Shown here one piece after another: positions 34,347 to 47,240 of a stretch of DNA of 64,000 nt. The stretch covers positions 19,714,386 through 19,778,385 of the forward strand of contig OZ038517.1 of NCBI GenBank assembly GCA_964036315.1, read 5' to 3'. Every line of letters starts with the position of its first letter. Position 1 is the first letter of the stretch. The stretch comes from Acanthosepion esculentum (taxonomy: Eukaryota > Mollusca > Cephalopoda > Sepiida > Sepiidae). The position numbers and the translations under genes are program-made. The notes beneath the pieces were generated by a model. That model did not search any database, was not told the DNA's origin, and saw only the letters and a program-made list of their open reading frames with translations.

Positions 34347-34711
34347 CAGGGTGTCCATAAAATTGTGTGCACTTTAAAAAATTTATAGCTTTATTTGTTT
34401 TTGCGATAGAAATAATTTGTAAAAAGGATTAGAAAGAAGTAAATCTATATTTTTTAAGGTTTTATTGAAATTTTATTTAAGTTTCCACATGTCCTCCATC
34501 ATTAGCAATACAAAGGGTAATACGATTTTGCAGTTCACGGAAAACATTTGCCAACTGATTTACAGTAATGCCTGAAATCACATTAATTATTTTAGCTATA
34601 CTTAAAACTAGGTACATTAAACTTTATAACATTTTTCCAGATTATTTCTATCACAAATGCAAATAAAGTTATAAATTTTTTAAAGTGCATACGAACTTTA
34701 TGGACACCCTT
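34347..34711 (-). mobile_element. Tc1/mariner-like element remnant with transposase C-terminus
   Basis: Terminal inverted repeats begin cagggtgtccataaa and end tttatggacaccct, next to TA. The arms extend about 50 bp (gcactttaaaaaatttatag against its complement), and 365 bp lie between the outer ends. On minus the interior reads ITVNQLANVFRELQNRI, then CIANDGGHVET, stop, which resembles the end of mariner-family transposases. The DDE catalytic core is missing, so the copy is internally deleted and non-autonomous. Confidence 0.75.
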
Positions 34712-34759
34712 TATATGAATGCGTCTCTGGGTCAAAGTGTCATTGTTGCAGCTGATATA

Positions 34760-34960
34760 TCTATATAATATATGCGAAAGTCAGTGTGTCACACTTTCTC
34801 ATATTTATTCCTAGAGGCCGTAGCCTAACAAATATAATTCTGGAATCTGGTCGATTAAAAACATTCCGGGAGAGATCCAGACCTGCAAATCCTGAAATTT
34901 TGGATTCCCAAGTCTCCATTACTGCGATTATTTTCGGCGATTTTTTTACGTGATTTTTGC
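34760..34960 (+). mobile_element. Helitron-like repeat, left-arm copy
   Basis: Begins TCTATATAATATATGCG and includes 'gtgtgtcacac', 'gaggccgtagcctaaca' and 'cattccgggagagatccaga'. Related to 9058-9750 and mirrored at 36,210-36,420. Confidence 0.5.
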
Positions 34961-35217
34961 GACGAATTTTTTTGTACGATAATACTTTTGGTAATAATTG
35001 AAATTAATTGCGAAAGTCACCAATGGAATAAAAATAATTGTTTGTACGGAAAGAAAGGACCTACGTACATCAAATTGTGGTTAAATTAAGTGGCAGCAGA
35101 AAAATTATCACTGAACTTTTAAAAGGTGAGCTTAAATATTAATGCAATACTAGCGTAAATGCCGCCCGATCTACGAAACTCTAGAGTCGAGGTGCATCAA
35201 TCAGCTAAATGGCAATT

Positions 35218-35319
<102 letters not shown>

Positions 35320-35362
35320 CTTAAATATGTGTTTGTATGCGTTAATGTGTGTGTGATCGGAC

Positions 35363-35782
35363 GTTGTTTATTCCCAGTCTTTCATTACTGGGAATTTTTG
35401 CTGTTCAATTGGAGCAGGTTACGTTTAAAGTCAGCCCACCCGAAAATCAATATTAGTAACAAATTTGGGTGCGACTAAGTCACATCCCCAATGGGGGTGT
35501 TAACAATTTGAATGGGGGGTGGCCTTGAAAAGGGAACTGTATAATAATAAATAATATTATTGTAATAATTTAAACCATTTTTATTAAAGTTTTTATGAAC
35601 GATATGTATCCAAGAACAGAAAGTAAATAGTAAAACGTTGCTGAGAGTTATAATGGACAGGAAGTAGTGGAGAGCCATTGCCGCCAACAATTTGGACTCA
35701 AAACCGGCACTGAAGAATTATCTATCAAACAAAAAAGAAATCATCGAAATCGGATGAAACTGTGGAAATGTATAAACAACAT
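35363..35782. other. palindrome spacer (~420 bp)
   Basis: Unpaired centre of the palindrome. A minus-strand open frame (35,475-35,690) ends in RPPPIQIVNTPIGDVT; I do not recognise it and no second copy is seen in the window. It includes 'ttgaatggggggtggc'. Confidence 0.5.
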
Positions 35783-36529
35783 CCGATCACACACACATTA
35801 ACGCATACAAACACATATTTGAGAATTATATATATATATATATATATATAAATTGCCATTTAGCTGATTGATGCACCTCGACTCTAGAGTTTCGTAGATC
35901 GGGCGGCATTTACGCTAGGGTCCTGCGGAGGGCTCTTCATTGGGCCTTCATCACAAAAGGAAGGGAGATGTAGATGCGATAGTCAGCAATAAACTTCAGA
36001 AGAACTCGAAATTGATCGCTGCATTTAAGTATTGCATTAATATTTAAGCTCACCTTTTAAAAGTTCCATGATAATTTTTCTGCTGCCACTTAATTTAACC
36101 ACAATTTGATGTACGTAGGTCCTTTCTTTCCGTACAAACAATTATTTTTATTCCATTGGTGACTTTCGCAATTAATTTCAATTATTACCAAAAGTATTAT
36201 CGTACAAAAAAATTCGTCGCAAAAAATCAAGTAAAAAAATCGCCGAAAATAATCGCAGTAATGGAGACTTGGGAATCCGAAATTTCAGGATTTGCAGGTC
36301 TGGATCTCTCCCGGAATGTTTTTAATCGACCAGATTCCAGAATTATATTTGTTAGGCTACGGCCTCTAGGAATAAATTTGAAAAAGTGTGACACACTGAC
36401 TTTCGCATTTATTATATAGATATGTAGCGGTATTGACGTCGTAAATCAACCCGAACATTTTTTACTTTACGAATGTTTAAACAAACAAAAAGCAAACAAG
36501 AGAAAAAACACAAGAAAATAACCTTTCAT

Positions 36530-36649
36530 AATAGGTACTTTAAAAATATAGATTTACTTCTTTCTAATCCTTTTTACAAATTATTTCTCTCGCAAATACA
36601 AATAAAGTTATATTTTTTTAAAGTGCACACGGACTTTATGGACACCCTG
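36530..36649 (+). mobile_element. mariner terminal remnant, right-arm copy
   Basis: Keeps the inner 'atatagatttacttctttct' and one terminal repeat ending ggacaccctg, but lacks the opposite terminus and transposase fragment present in the left arm. Confidence 0.7.
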
Positions 36650-36960
36650 TATATCTCTTACTTAATTCTCTCCCTTAATATTTTTGTTAATTTTTCATTC
36701 TCTTCTTTATTTTCTCTTTTCTTTGCTTCTTTCTTTCTTTTTTTATTTCTGTTAATTTTTTTCTTTTTTAGCTTTCTTTCTTTTCCTTACTTTTTCCTTA
36801 CTTTTTTCTCTTCATTATTTTTTTTACTTTTTGGCTTTTCTTTTCCCCTACTTTCTTTTTCTTCCCCTCTTTTTCTACCTTTCTCCTTCATCACTCTCTC
36901 TTTCTCTCCCTCTCCTTCTTCCTTACTCTCTCTCTCTCTATTTTTCTTTCTCTAACATAT
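36650..36960 (+). repeat. pyrimidine-rich tract (mirror of 34,030-34,340)
   Basis: C/T-rich low complexity of about 300 bp. The left arm carries the complementary A/G-rich tract. Translated Phe/Ser/Leu frames here are artefacts. Confidence 0.85.
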
Positions 36961-37156
36961 CTTCCAATATATATATGCGATGCGAAATAATTACCTCCCT
37001 TTAATACAATGCAAAGTTATTTCCCTTGGAATTTTACCGCCTTCCACATCGTTTTAGCAATTTTGATAGGTATTTATCCGCACGTCTACTCAATTCAGCA
37101 TTGATGAAGTTGACCCCTTGCATTTTAAAAAGGATTTATTATATGTAATATATATC

Positions 37157-37193
<37 letters not shown>

Positions 37194-37485
37194 TCCTTTC
37201 ATTTATGTTGTGTACACATTTCTCAGAGACCTACGGTCAGAAATGGCTTCATGACAACTCCACTGACCATTTTTGTGAAAACAAAAAAACCTAAGATCAT
37301 ACATATTTTACATAGATAAAAACCTTCGTAATGCGTTAGCTGTACTTGTGAGTACAACTTTTTGTATTTCTTTAAGGCGTGTGATATCAGGGATCCTTCC
37401 AATGTGTCTTTCGGGACCTTTTACCAATCGATCTGAGGGCTCCAACTACAACTGGAATTATTGATGTCCTCATGTGCCAGATTTT

Positions 37486-39145
37486 TTAGATTTCCACTTC
37501 AATATTCTTGTATTTTGATAGTTTGTTGAAGATCTTCAAATATACATTACAATCTGCATGGGCCGCCATGTCAATAAGAAAGCGCAATCTGTTTTTGTGG
37601 TCATTGATGGCGATGTCTGGCCGATTAGCTTTGATTGTTCTGTCCGTGTACATTGTAAAGTCCCATAAAATTGTTGCAGGTTCTATCCCCGTAACCGGGT
37701 CTGGGTGGTGTTCATACCAATTTCTTGCAGCTTCCTTTCCGTAGAAGTTGTAGATTTTCCAGTGTAGATACTGGCCCACTCTGTCATGCCGAGTTTTATA
37801 TTCAGTGGGTGCTAACACCGTGTAACCTGATACAAGATGGTCAATTGTTTTTGGATATTTACCACAGAATCTGCATTTCGGGTAAACACTATTTTTCAGT
37901 ATATTTGCTTGGTAATTTTTTATTTAGTAAGCATTGGTCTCATTTCAGCTTTTAACCCTACACTACGTAACCACTGATGGGTACGGGGTTTGTCTCCATC
38001 AGCTTGATTGGTACGGGCAGAGTATTGACTATTAAGTAGCTTATCTTGCCATCACTTCTGAATTCGGTCCATTGCATTTGCTTTTGCTTTCTTTTTTAGG
38101 TTCTTTGCCATTGCAGTAGGTGTATTATGGTTTATTTTCCCTTTTTCACTTGTTAGCTTCCTTTATTACTGAATAAAGTTTCTTATTTATTTCATGTTCT
38201 TTGACACGGATCATCATCATGCAGCCTTCTGTAGTTTCCAGGTATCTTTGAAAACCGATTGTTGTGGGTTTGTAATACAGTTCTAGTTGAACTAATCCTC
38301 TGCCACCTTCGGATCTTGTCACATACAGACAATCAACATCAGCATAGGATTATGTATGCGGTGGCAAATGAGAAGCTTTCTCGTTTTGACGTCCGTTCGC
38401 TTAATGTCGGCTATGATCCAATTAAGGATGTTGAAACTGAATTGCATCACAGGGACAGCCAAAATGTCTATGGCTGAAATTCTGCTTTGTGAATTTAATT
38501 CGGTATTTAACTCCAGACACACACGACTGTAATATTCTTTTCTTACTTTCTCCTTCATTTGGGTATTCTGTATTCCATCTCCTTCGCTGGCTGCTAGGTA
38601 TTTATAGACTTCTTCTTGTTCCCGTTCCCTAATCTTTGTTATAAAATCTAGATCTATTGAGTGTGTTTCTGTAAATCTCCCTTTCTTCAATGTTACTTTT
38701 ACACATTTATCTAATCCGAAGTCCGTACTGATATCATCACTAAGGCATTTACCAGAATTGAGGATACCTTTTCAACTCATTGTCGTCTTTGGCAAAGAAG
38801 TTTGATATCATCCATGTAAAATAGGTGATTAAAGACTTTCTTTTTTAATTTTTATCCATAATTAATACTGTTTACTTCACGTGAAAGGAGGATTAAGGAC
38901 AGACCGAACAGAAGGGGCGATAGGGAGTCTCTTTGAACGATTCCTCGTCGGATATTCAAATAATTGGAAGTGGCAGTGCCTTTGGTGTGATTTCGGTATG
39001 ATGTGGTTTTTCGCAGTTCCATTCTATATTTAAGGAAATTTAATATCATCAAAGAGACTTTGTACATTTTCAAACCTTGAGGATCCAAGAGTGTGGCACA
39101 CTATCAAACACTTTATGATAATCTATCCAAGCTGTGCTGAGATTT
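37486..39145 (-). pseudogene. RLE-type LINE: RT core through endonuclease, degraded
   Basis: Read on minus from 39,145: AWIDYHKVFDSVPHSWILK (RT motif with the first catalytic Asp). After a stop, NIRRGIVQRDSLSPLLF follows (the usual GxxQGDxLSPLLF with Gly changed to Arg). Next comes HLFYMDDIKL (FxDD box) near 38,815. A long degraded stretch leads to THQWLRSAGLKAE near 37,960. From 37,870 to 37,486 the zinc knuckle and endonuclease appear (APTEYKTRHDRVG, KANRPDI, stop after NIEVEI). Several stops and frameshifts make it non-functional. The 3' UTR ends in (ATT)n at 37,157-37,191. The palindrome breakpoint at 37,893 falls inside this element. Confidence 0.8.
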
Positions 39146-39149
39146 CTAC

Positions 39150-40319
<1,170 letters not shown>

Positions 40320-40760
40320 ATTCACGAATTTACCGAAAAATGAAATACTGTGATAAAAAAATGCTCCAAACTTCATGAAAACTAAGTTTTATCGTCAAAA
40401 TCTTTAAGTTATTATTAAGAGGAAAGGTTAATTTTTTATTATTATTTTATTAAATTTTTTCACACTTTTTAGAATATTAAAAACTTTGATAAAGAGTCTT
40501 GTTTTTCTTGCGTCGGCGGAAGTACCATAAAATAATTCAGCCAATTTTAGTAGTGTCTTCTTTGCAGTGATAGACACATTAATTTAGAAATTCTTGCAAA
40601 GATCAAATAATTGTCGGATTTTAATTAAACTTTCAGAACTTATTTACAAATGAATGAAATTATTTTAGACATGTTTTTTGAGAAAGTCATTGTAAAAATA
40701 TTTTTACATCTGTTATCTTTAATTTGTTACATTGTTTACATCTTTATTTTGTTACATTTT
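40320..40760 (+). repeat. interspersed repeat family F, copy 1
   Basis: 'atcgtcaaaatctttaagtt', 'aattcttgcaaagatcaaat', 'aattgtcggattttaatt' and 'ttacaaatgaatgaaattat', in order, recur at 46,895-47,200(+) and 51,690-51,877 plus 52,474-52,640(+). The third copy is split by a SINE. No coding content is seen. Confidence 0.75.
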
Positions 40761-41500
40761 TACATCTGTTAATACAACAAGAAAGTTGATTTAAAAAAAA
40801 ACTCCGAGCAGAGAGCTTCAAATCTCTTAGTCTCCTTATCACTTTCTTTATCACATAAGTAATTTAAGAGGCGTTTAGAAAAAATGAGGACTAAAAAAAC
40901 TGTGTCCTCTTAGCCTCTGTGGGTGAACAGGTTGTTTATGAAACTGGGGTCCACTCACATCATAGCAGCAGAAATTAGCCTCGTGTTCACGGAGATAAAA
41001 ATGTAGCGGAAAACGTTGGCGTCACCAAATTTGTAGCGGTGAATGTGTGAAAGGTGTTCGCCACAATTATTTTATTTTGTCTAGGAAAGGTGTGGAAAGG
41101 ATCATGCCATTATGCTGGTGGTCGCTATCCAATGTGGTTGTCACAATGCAATTTATATTTGACATAAAATAGCACATGGTAAAATACAAAACAGGACGTA
41201 GGGTTGAAAACATAACAATTGAATTTATTAAGTATTTGATGTACATGCATGTGAACTGAAAGGTTAGACAGAGTTGTGTCTCTTAGACTAGGTAATATTT
41301 GTGCCTAAGCTCATAACGAATAAGTTGATTATTAAACTGTAGTAGAATGAGTTGTTGCATGTTTCGAATTGTGTATTGTACAAGTTGGTAAAGTTCAGTG
41401 AATGTTCTCTCAGATGAAGAGGAAACTTAAGGCAACAGAAGGATACTAAGAATACCATGGAAGGGCACATTTTTTTATTCATTTCACACTAAGCAAGGCA
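40761..41500. other. no recognised gene
   Basis: Average AT-rich sequence. No exon or repeat match is seen within the window. Confidence 0.3.
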
Positions 41501-41509
41501 ATAAAGCAA

Positions 41510-42650
41510 CTATGACACAAGGTGTTACCGAGTGCGAAACAATAAGAAAAAGAAAAACTATTAAGTAGCGAGAACAATAAAAGAGGATGAATCAAAAAGA
41601 GAGTAAATAACGATTGACATTGCATTTAAATTTTTGAAGATCAAAGTTGACTGGAAAGCAAAAAGCCGGAAGAGAGTTCCACAAGCGAAAATTGAGCGAG
41701 AACAACAGAAGAATAATCAGGAAGACAGTAGATAACGATTGACATTGCATTTAAATTTTTGAAAATCAAAGTTGACTGGAAAGCAAAAAGCCGGAAGAGA
41801 GTTCCACAAGCGAAAATTGAGTGAGAACAATAGAAGAGTAATCAGGAAGACAGTAGATAACGATTGACATTGCATTTAAATTTTTGAAGATCAAAGTTGA
41901 CTGGAAAGCAAGAAGGCGGAAGAGAGTTCCACAACTGAAAATTGAGTGAGAACAATAGAAGAGTAATCAGGAAGACAGTAGATAACGATTGACATTGCAT
42001 TTAAATTTTTGAAGATCAAAGTTGACTGGAAAGCAAAAAGCCGGAAGAGAGTTCCACAAGCGAAAATTGAGAAAGAACAATAGAAGACAGTAGATAACGA
42101 TTGACATTGCATTGAAATTTTTGAAAATCAAAGTTGAGTGGAAAGCCAGAAACCAGAAGAGAGTTCCACAAGCGAGAAGTGTGATAGAAGAAACTGTTAG
42201 CATAGAACTTACGGCTGCATCAAGCCACTTCAACTGTAAAATGATGAGACCTTACAGCCAATCTAGTATTGCGCTTAAATTCATAAAGTCTAGGTCCCAT
42301 AGAGGAAATTTCATTGGAACAATTAACATGAAAGTTTTTATAAAAAAAGACACAGGGAAGCTACGTTACGGCGGTAAAATAGCGACTGAGGCCGAGATGC
42401 CAGTTCAGGAACAATAATATTGCAGATTCTTCTTTGAATTTTATAAAGAATCTCTAAATGGAGAGCAGGAGCACCAGACCAGATGTGGCAGCAATATTCA
42501 AAGCAAATATGAATGGTAGATTTATAAATATGTAAAGTAGATTCTGACAAGAAAAAGTGTCTATTACGGCACAGTGAACCATCATTCCTAGCAGCTGACC
42601 TAGTAATCGATTCAGTATAATCTTTCCCGCTCATGTCAATATAAAACGTT
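41510..42650 (-). pseudogene. LINE (family L1x) fragment with ~5 tandem 125-bp 3' units
   Basis: From 42,634 down, an open frame reads DGSLCRNRHFFLSES, CFEYCCHIWSGAPALHLEIL, KIQRRICNIIVPELASR and NVASLCLFL. After a frameshift it runs to about 42,225 (FKRNTRLAVRSHHFTVE). Then come about five repeats of the ORF end plus UTR (anchor 'cgattgacattgc' at 41,611, 41,736, 41,861, 41,986 and 42,098; period 125, with one 112). The 3' UTR 'gcaaggcaataaagcaacta' ends it near 41,510. The same tail is repeated about three times at 16.96-17.24 kb, so the repeat travels with the family. Confidence 0.85.
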
Positions 42651-43560
42651 AGCCTGAGACGTCAATCTCCTGGAGGTTAGCATCAGCCGTGTTGTTCAAT
42701 CCTCCTATATGGCAGGGAATGCTGGACAATTTTCTCAGAGATGATGGGCCAACAGAAAGATGCTGAGAATACCATGGATGTAATATCGGAGCAACAAGGA
42801 GGTTTTAAGAAAAATGAGAACAAAAATGATATTTTTACTGAGGATAAGAATATTTTACCAATTCCTGTTAGTTCTTTAGTTATCACTGGAATCAGCATTG
42901 TAAAAGACTGGCTCCATGCACTTTTTTTTCTCATCCCTCTAAATCTAGCCACCAACGATAGCATTCCCGTTTTATCCTTCAGGCTTTTAATAAATTTGCT
43001 GATCAACAGGATTTTGTATTCAGGGTCTGAATTGCTGTAAGGCGTTTATCTGGCTGTCTTGAGGTACACACACGTACGAGACGGACGCGTACTCGGGCGG
43101 CTGCGCATGGTTTAACATTTAAAAATCTTCCAACGATCCCCTCTGATGAGACTTGATCGAAAATCTGACCGCTTTAGAGAAATCGTTCCACCTGTTTCTT
43201 TTGATAGCTACTTTCAACATATCTCCGCCTTTTCAAGCCATGTAAACCGCAATGTCTACTTAAATACATGTACCCATTAAAATAGCGTTTATAGCAAGAA
43301 AGAATTCCTTGTGACGATTTTCGTGGTTATCAAATGAAAAAAAATATGATCAGGCAAAAAAAAAAAAAACGCAATAAGCCTGTTTGTCAAAAAGATATTT
43401 TTCTCTTTACACCGTTATTGCTATATACATATACAGCAATTTTTATTGTTTTAAAAAGTTATTTTTAGAATTTTGATGAAAAGTAGTGTGAGTTAATATC
43501 AGTGGACGTCGGATAAGTCACCAGATGATGTGAGTGTTATGCAAGAAAGTAATATTCCTA
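42651..43560. other. no recognised gene
   Basis: Opposed open frames (42,683-43,006 minus and 42,741-43,040 plus) overlap and match nothing I know. A poly-A run lies near 43,360. Confidence 0.3.
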
Positions 43561-43799
43561 ATCCTCATTTCCCCCATTATGGGCATTAATATATCCATGA
43601 TAGCATAACACCTTACGGAACGGAATAGCTGAAACAAAAGGAATGACCATCATGCTTTGTGTTCAGAGAGAGCTTTATACCGCTAAGCCATACACAAAAT
43701 GATATACAAATATTTACACGTGTCCCACACAGAGAAACTATAATACATGTATGCAACAACAACTAGTGCAAAAAATAGCGAACAGACATAGAGTCTTAC

Positions 43800-43871
43800 T
43801 TGTAATAATTCACAACAGGAATTCGAGCTGTCGGGGGATGGAAGGGTCTTCTGTGCTTTTGGCGAAGCCAT
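43800..43871 (-). CDS. possible first coding exon of an unidentified minus-strand gene
   Basis: On minus, ATG at 43,871 has a favourable context (A at -3, G at +4). It opens 24 codons (MASPKAQKTLPSPDSSNSCC then ELLQ) ending at a donor, CAA|GTAAGA. If the donor is not used, the frame continues into a hydrophobic stretch (LYVCSLFFALVVVAYMYY), giving a type II membrane-protein start. I do not recognise either version. No following exon was found to the left, where LINE and palindrome sequence dominates. Confidence 0.22.
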
Positions 43872-44077
43872 ATTTATATTTTCCAAGGGGGTTCGAGTAG
43901 GCCGGATTTATCTTCTATGTCACTAACGTAGATGTATTTCTCAAGCGGAAACGGTGAATGATGATTATTTTCAAGTATGGAGACTGCAAGCTGAAGATAG
44001 TTTTTATATCTATATTCTATTTTTCAATTCGAAGAGGAATATTTGTTTGATTATAGATTTAAAAACATTTTCTTATG

Positions 44078-44510
44078 AAATTTGATTTGTTATGTATGTT
44101 TCTAAATGTCGTGGCCAATGTACAAGTCACCACATTTGTTGCGATAATGGGAATTATTCATTCTATGTCTCCTGGAACATTACACCCGCAAAAGATATTT
44201 GACGGACTCATATGAATCCGGTTAAAGATGAGAAAATAAAACATGGCTTTTGAACAAACAAGTATTAATAGATATATTAAACGGACATGTTACAAAGCGG
44301 GAAAAAAAAGATAAGAGGCTTTCAAATCTCACGCTGCCTGCGATTATCGCCAGGGGGCGGTAATCCATCAAATACTCCCTCCAGGTAGAAAAAAGATCCC
44401 CTTTTTGAAATCTGATTTTTTGTGTATGTTTCAAATCTTGCGCCGTCTGTGATTATCGCCAGTGGGTGAGGTGGGGTGGGTAATCCGACAAGTGTTGACA
44501 CAGACAGGAT
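44078..44510 (-). repeat. short tandem duplication around 'gattatcgccag'
   Basis: 'gattatcgccag' followed by a G-rich stretch and 'ggtaatcc' occurs at about 44,342 and 44,451, each after 'tttcaaatct'. 'tttgatttgttatgtatgtt' at 44,081-44,100 resembles 'tctgattttttgtgtatgtt' at 44,410. It is a local duplication of about 105 bp. Confidence 0.55.
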
Positions 44511-44865
44511 TATCAATTAAGTGCTGACCGAAAAATACATTGTGATTGCGTAAACATAGTTGCTTGACGGAATTGGCCGTTTCTGTTCCAAACTGGGACA
44601 TGTTGCTTGATCCCACATTCCAATATTTGCAGGGTGCGCCTAATATAACCAAATTACCACTGGCACGTAAATGAATACACGACTGACATGGGGGGGGGTA
44701 ACCATGATTATTGCTGATGAAAGAAAACGCCTTTCTAGTGTGAAGCACTTGGAGAAAATAATGACCCGAAACAAACTGCAATGAACATGAAAGAGAGGTA
44801 AAAGTCAAAGGAAATAACGTATAGCGGTCATCATCACACACATATACATACCTACACAAATTCAA
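44431..44865 (-). other. 145-codon open frame, unidentified
   Basis: The longest non-repeat frame in the area. It has scattered cysteines (PPPCQSCIHL, GAPCKYWNVG, NPVCVNTCRI) but no recognised domain, no convincing splice sites, and its 3' part overlaps the local tandem duplication. It is probably chance or part of an unrecognised repeat. Confidence 0.2.
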
Positions 44866-45023
44866 ATTTCAATAACGATCATTCATTGGATAGAAATCAA
44901 CGCTACTGTCTTATGCGACAATTTTGAAAACGCTATATTATCGTCTAGTAGATTTTGTGCACTTTTGGGAGAATCGGCTCCCAGAAATCTCCCCAAAGCT
45001 CATTCACTGATTCGTCAGTATCG

Positions 45024-45110
45024 ACCAATCGGATTCTCTGCACGTGAAGAGTGATTCTTCCCGCGCAGCACTCCTGATCCAATGATCACCTATAAAAGCA
45101 AGAGAAAAGC
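45024..45110 (+). promoter_or_regulatory. CCAAT/TATA-like promoter candidate
   Basis: 'gaccaatcgg' near 45,024 and 'gatccaatgatcacc' at 45,075 precede TATAAAAG at about 45,092. The spacing suits an RNA polymerase II core promoter or the U3 part of an LTR. No ORF or exon follows that I can identify, and no LTR partner was found. Confidence 0.25.
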
Positions 45111-45512
45111 ATAGACGTACCAGTGAAACTTCAGCTGCCACAGAAATCCATGACAATTTAAGATATGCGCCCATCTTCTCACTCAACTCACAAACTGCAT
45201 ATTCCTTTACGCTTACATAAAGTTTCCTCTTGCACAGCAAAACTGTTAAAAAAACATTTATAACAATTAACTCTTTCCTTTTCAGGGAACTTTGATAGTC
45301 AAAGAGAGACAACTCTCTTCTTACTCATTGCATGCTTTTTCTTACACATTCTTTATTGTATGCGTTGTTGAATACAATTTTTATATATAATGATACCTTT
45401 GACATGTCCTTTCTTCTTATCAATTTGGTTTCCTAATCAAAATAAAATAAATGTGGTGGAAGTCCGCCACAAACGTTTGTATTTGAAGTTTACCTGTTGG
45501 TGTATTGTAGGC

Positions 45513-45516
45513 GCGC

Positions 45517-45594
<78 letters not shown>
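45513..45594 (+). repeat. (GT)n microsatellite
   Basis: 'gcgcgcgtgc' followed by a pure GT run of about 35 units. Confidence 0.97.
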
Positions 45595-45595
<1 letters not shown>

Positions 45596-45609
45596 TTCAT
45601 ATATAAACT

Positions 45610-46012
45610 ATTAAAGGAGAATCAACGAAAACTTGGGCTTCTACTACGGATCATTTATTATCTGTGTCGGAGTTAGCTCCTCCTAATTGTTCACTAGGGG
45701 TCGCTCTCCCTACGCTATAGATACTGGGCGACTTCTTGCCTCGTTCTCTTTTCTACTTTTCGCTTCGGCAATTAGTTGGAGATTCGTCTCCAGCTGAGCT
45801 GGTCGAACTCTCTGCCTTCGGACAGAGAGGAACCCAGAAGAAGCTCTGTCGAAGGGCAGAGTCTCGTCTGGGGGGGGGGGTAGACAGCTACCAGACCCCG
45901 TGTATACGGGACCTATGGGAAATTTTTGCCCGAGCCCACAGGCTCGGTTTAACCCTGCATTAAAAACGGCCTTGTGTCACATCCTGCCTTGCGGGGAGGT
46001 AAGGTAAGTAAC
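45610..46012 (+). repeat. SINE-like element sharing the tail of the 51.9-kb SINE
   Basis: A GC-richer block with internal hairpins (ctctgccttcggacagag; ctctgtcgaagggcagag). Its 3' end 'ccttgtgtcacatcctgcc' with a preceding 'ttaaaa' resembles 'ccttgtgtcacaacctgac' of the SINE at 51,878-52,458. A shared 3' end suggests mobilisation by the same LINE. The 5' head is not a clear tRNA. Confidence 0.5.
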
Positions 46013-46336
46013 CTTTTCTACTTTGCATTTCAGCGAGCACATTTAAAAATGTAATCTCTCGTAGAAATCTGCGTTTCGCCCGCCATGAAACACACGTACA
46101 CGTACGTACGAACATTCACCAAAATACAAACTCTTTACGTTCACACACAAACACAAATGTTAATGTCTTTGTCACTTGTGGATATGCTGTTTAATATACA
46201 TATATTTTATGTACAACAATGTCTTGTGGTTATTTTTCTTGCGTAAGTCCTGTTTTCTTATCAAAGTTAAATTAATGTGGTGCAGTCTACCACATCTGTC
46301 TATATTTCTGAATTGAGGTATCGTAATTATTTACCT

Positions 46337-46395
46337 TAATCACCTGAAGAAGGCCGGAGCGTACAACGACCGAAACATCGTGGATATGGCAATTG
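46337..46395 (+). repeat. repeat family B fragment with hammerhead-like motif
   Basis: The motif spans 46,344-46,375 (CTGAAGA-A-GGCC...GACC-GAAAC), followed by a different 3' sequence (atcgtggatatggc). Confidence 0.5.
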
Positions 46396-46602
46396 TAGTG
46401 GGGTTAATGCCACCAGCAAGACGGGTTTACCAATCTGTAAAGGGTTGATAGAAATGCGATTAACCCGCTACTTTTTTTTAATTTCACAAATGTAACAAAA
46501 AGCAAGCAAATAACAACAAGAGAAATAACGATATGAAACAATACTTTGGTTGGACAATAAATATATTTTATATAAGCAAAAGAACAATCTGCCCTGCTAT
46601 TT

Positions 46603-46752
46603 ATCCACCGCTTGGAGTCGGGAGAGAAGAAGAGGATTCATACCTTTCCCAAGGGTATTAGCACGTAAGTGAATGTAATGGATTCGACTGGAATCCGAAC
46701 TCGGTTCTCCGGTTCCTCAATTCGAGCCGCTATCCATCATTACGTGCCTCAA
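46603..46752 (-). repeat. tRNA-derived SINE (Arg-type), minus copy
   Basis: On minus: 'gcacgtaatgatggatagcg' (A-box region), 'gagttcggattcc' (B-box-like), 'cattcacttacgtgctaata' and 'cccttgggaaagg'. Same family as 9905-10,085, here without the 5S head. Confidence 0.65.
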
Positions 46753-46894
46753 AATTAAATAATATTAATAAATAGAATAATAATAAATAACAAAGAATTA
46801 AAAAAAAAAAAAAGAAATACATTTTCCCATGATGTTTGAAAGCTCCTCCGCTTTGTCGCGGGAAAACAGATAGCGTAATGAAAAAGGCCACAGT

Positions 46895-47240
46895 TTTATC
46901 GTCAAAATGTTTATGTTATTATTAAGATGAAAGACCAAAGTATTTTTTAATTATTTTTTGAAATTTTTTAATCCTTTCTAACACGTTCAAAATTTTGGTT
47001 AAAGTCTTCTTTTGTTTACGTCATCGCGGTGACATGAAAATAACATTGTTTTTTGGGGGGGGTTGCGCTTTTTTCCATTGATAACATTGATTTGGAAATT
47101 CTTGTAAAAATCAAGTAATTGTCTGATTTTAATGAAATTTTCAGGACTTATTCACATATGAATGAAATTATTTTTGAAATATTTTTTTTTTTTAATTTTG
47201 GTAAAAGAAAATTTTTTTTAAATATGTTACCCCCTCCCCC
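46895..47240 (+). repeat. interspersed repeat family F, copy 2
   Basis: Matches 40,380-40,700 in order ('atcgtcaaaatgtttatgtt' and on). Confidence 0.75.

Larger units (their letters stand above)
35783..37893. repeat. long palindrome, right arm
   Basis: Reverse complement of 33,073-35,362. Differences from the left arm include a much shorter TA tract (35,826-35,848), loss of most of the mariner interior, replacement sequence at 36,420-36,530, and no GATA run. A three-base insertion lies in the endonuclease-encoding part. Beyond 37,893 the LINE continues into its RT, whereas the left arm stops, so this side holds the original sequence. Confidence 0.92.

Noticed and set aside
35475..35690. 71-codon minus-strand frame in the palindrome centre
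   Set aside because: No recognisable domain. May be a LINE tail, but I could not support that from a second copy.
36473..36955. 160-codon plus-strand frame, Phe/Ser/Leu-rich
   Set aside because: Half of it is the pyrimidine-rich tract and the rest mariner terminus.
44431..44865. 145-codon minus-strand frame as a gene
   Set aside because: No domain, no splice sites, and partial overlap with a local duplication. Listed only as unidentified.
45024..46012. LTR retrotransposon with CCAAT/TATA promoter
   Set aside because: No second LTR, primer-binding site or gag/pol sequence was found.
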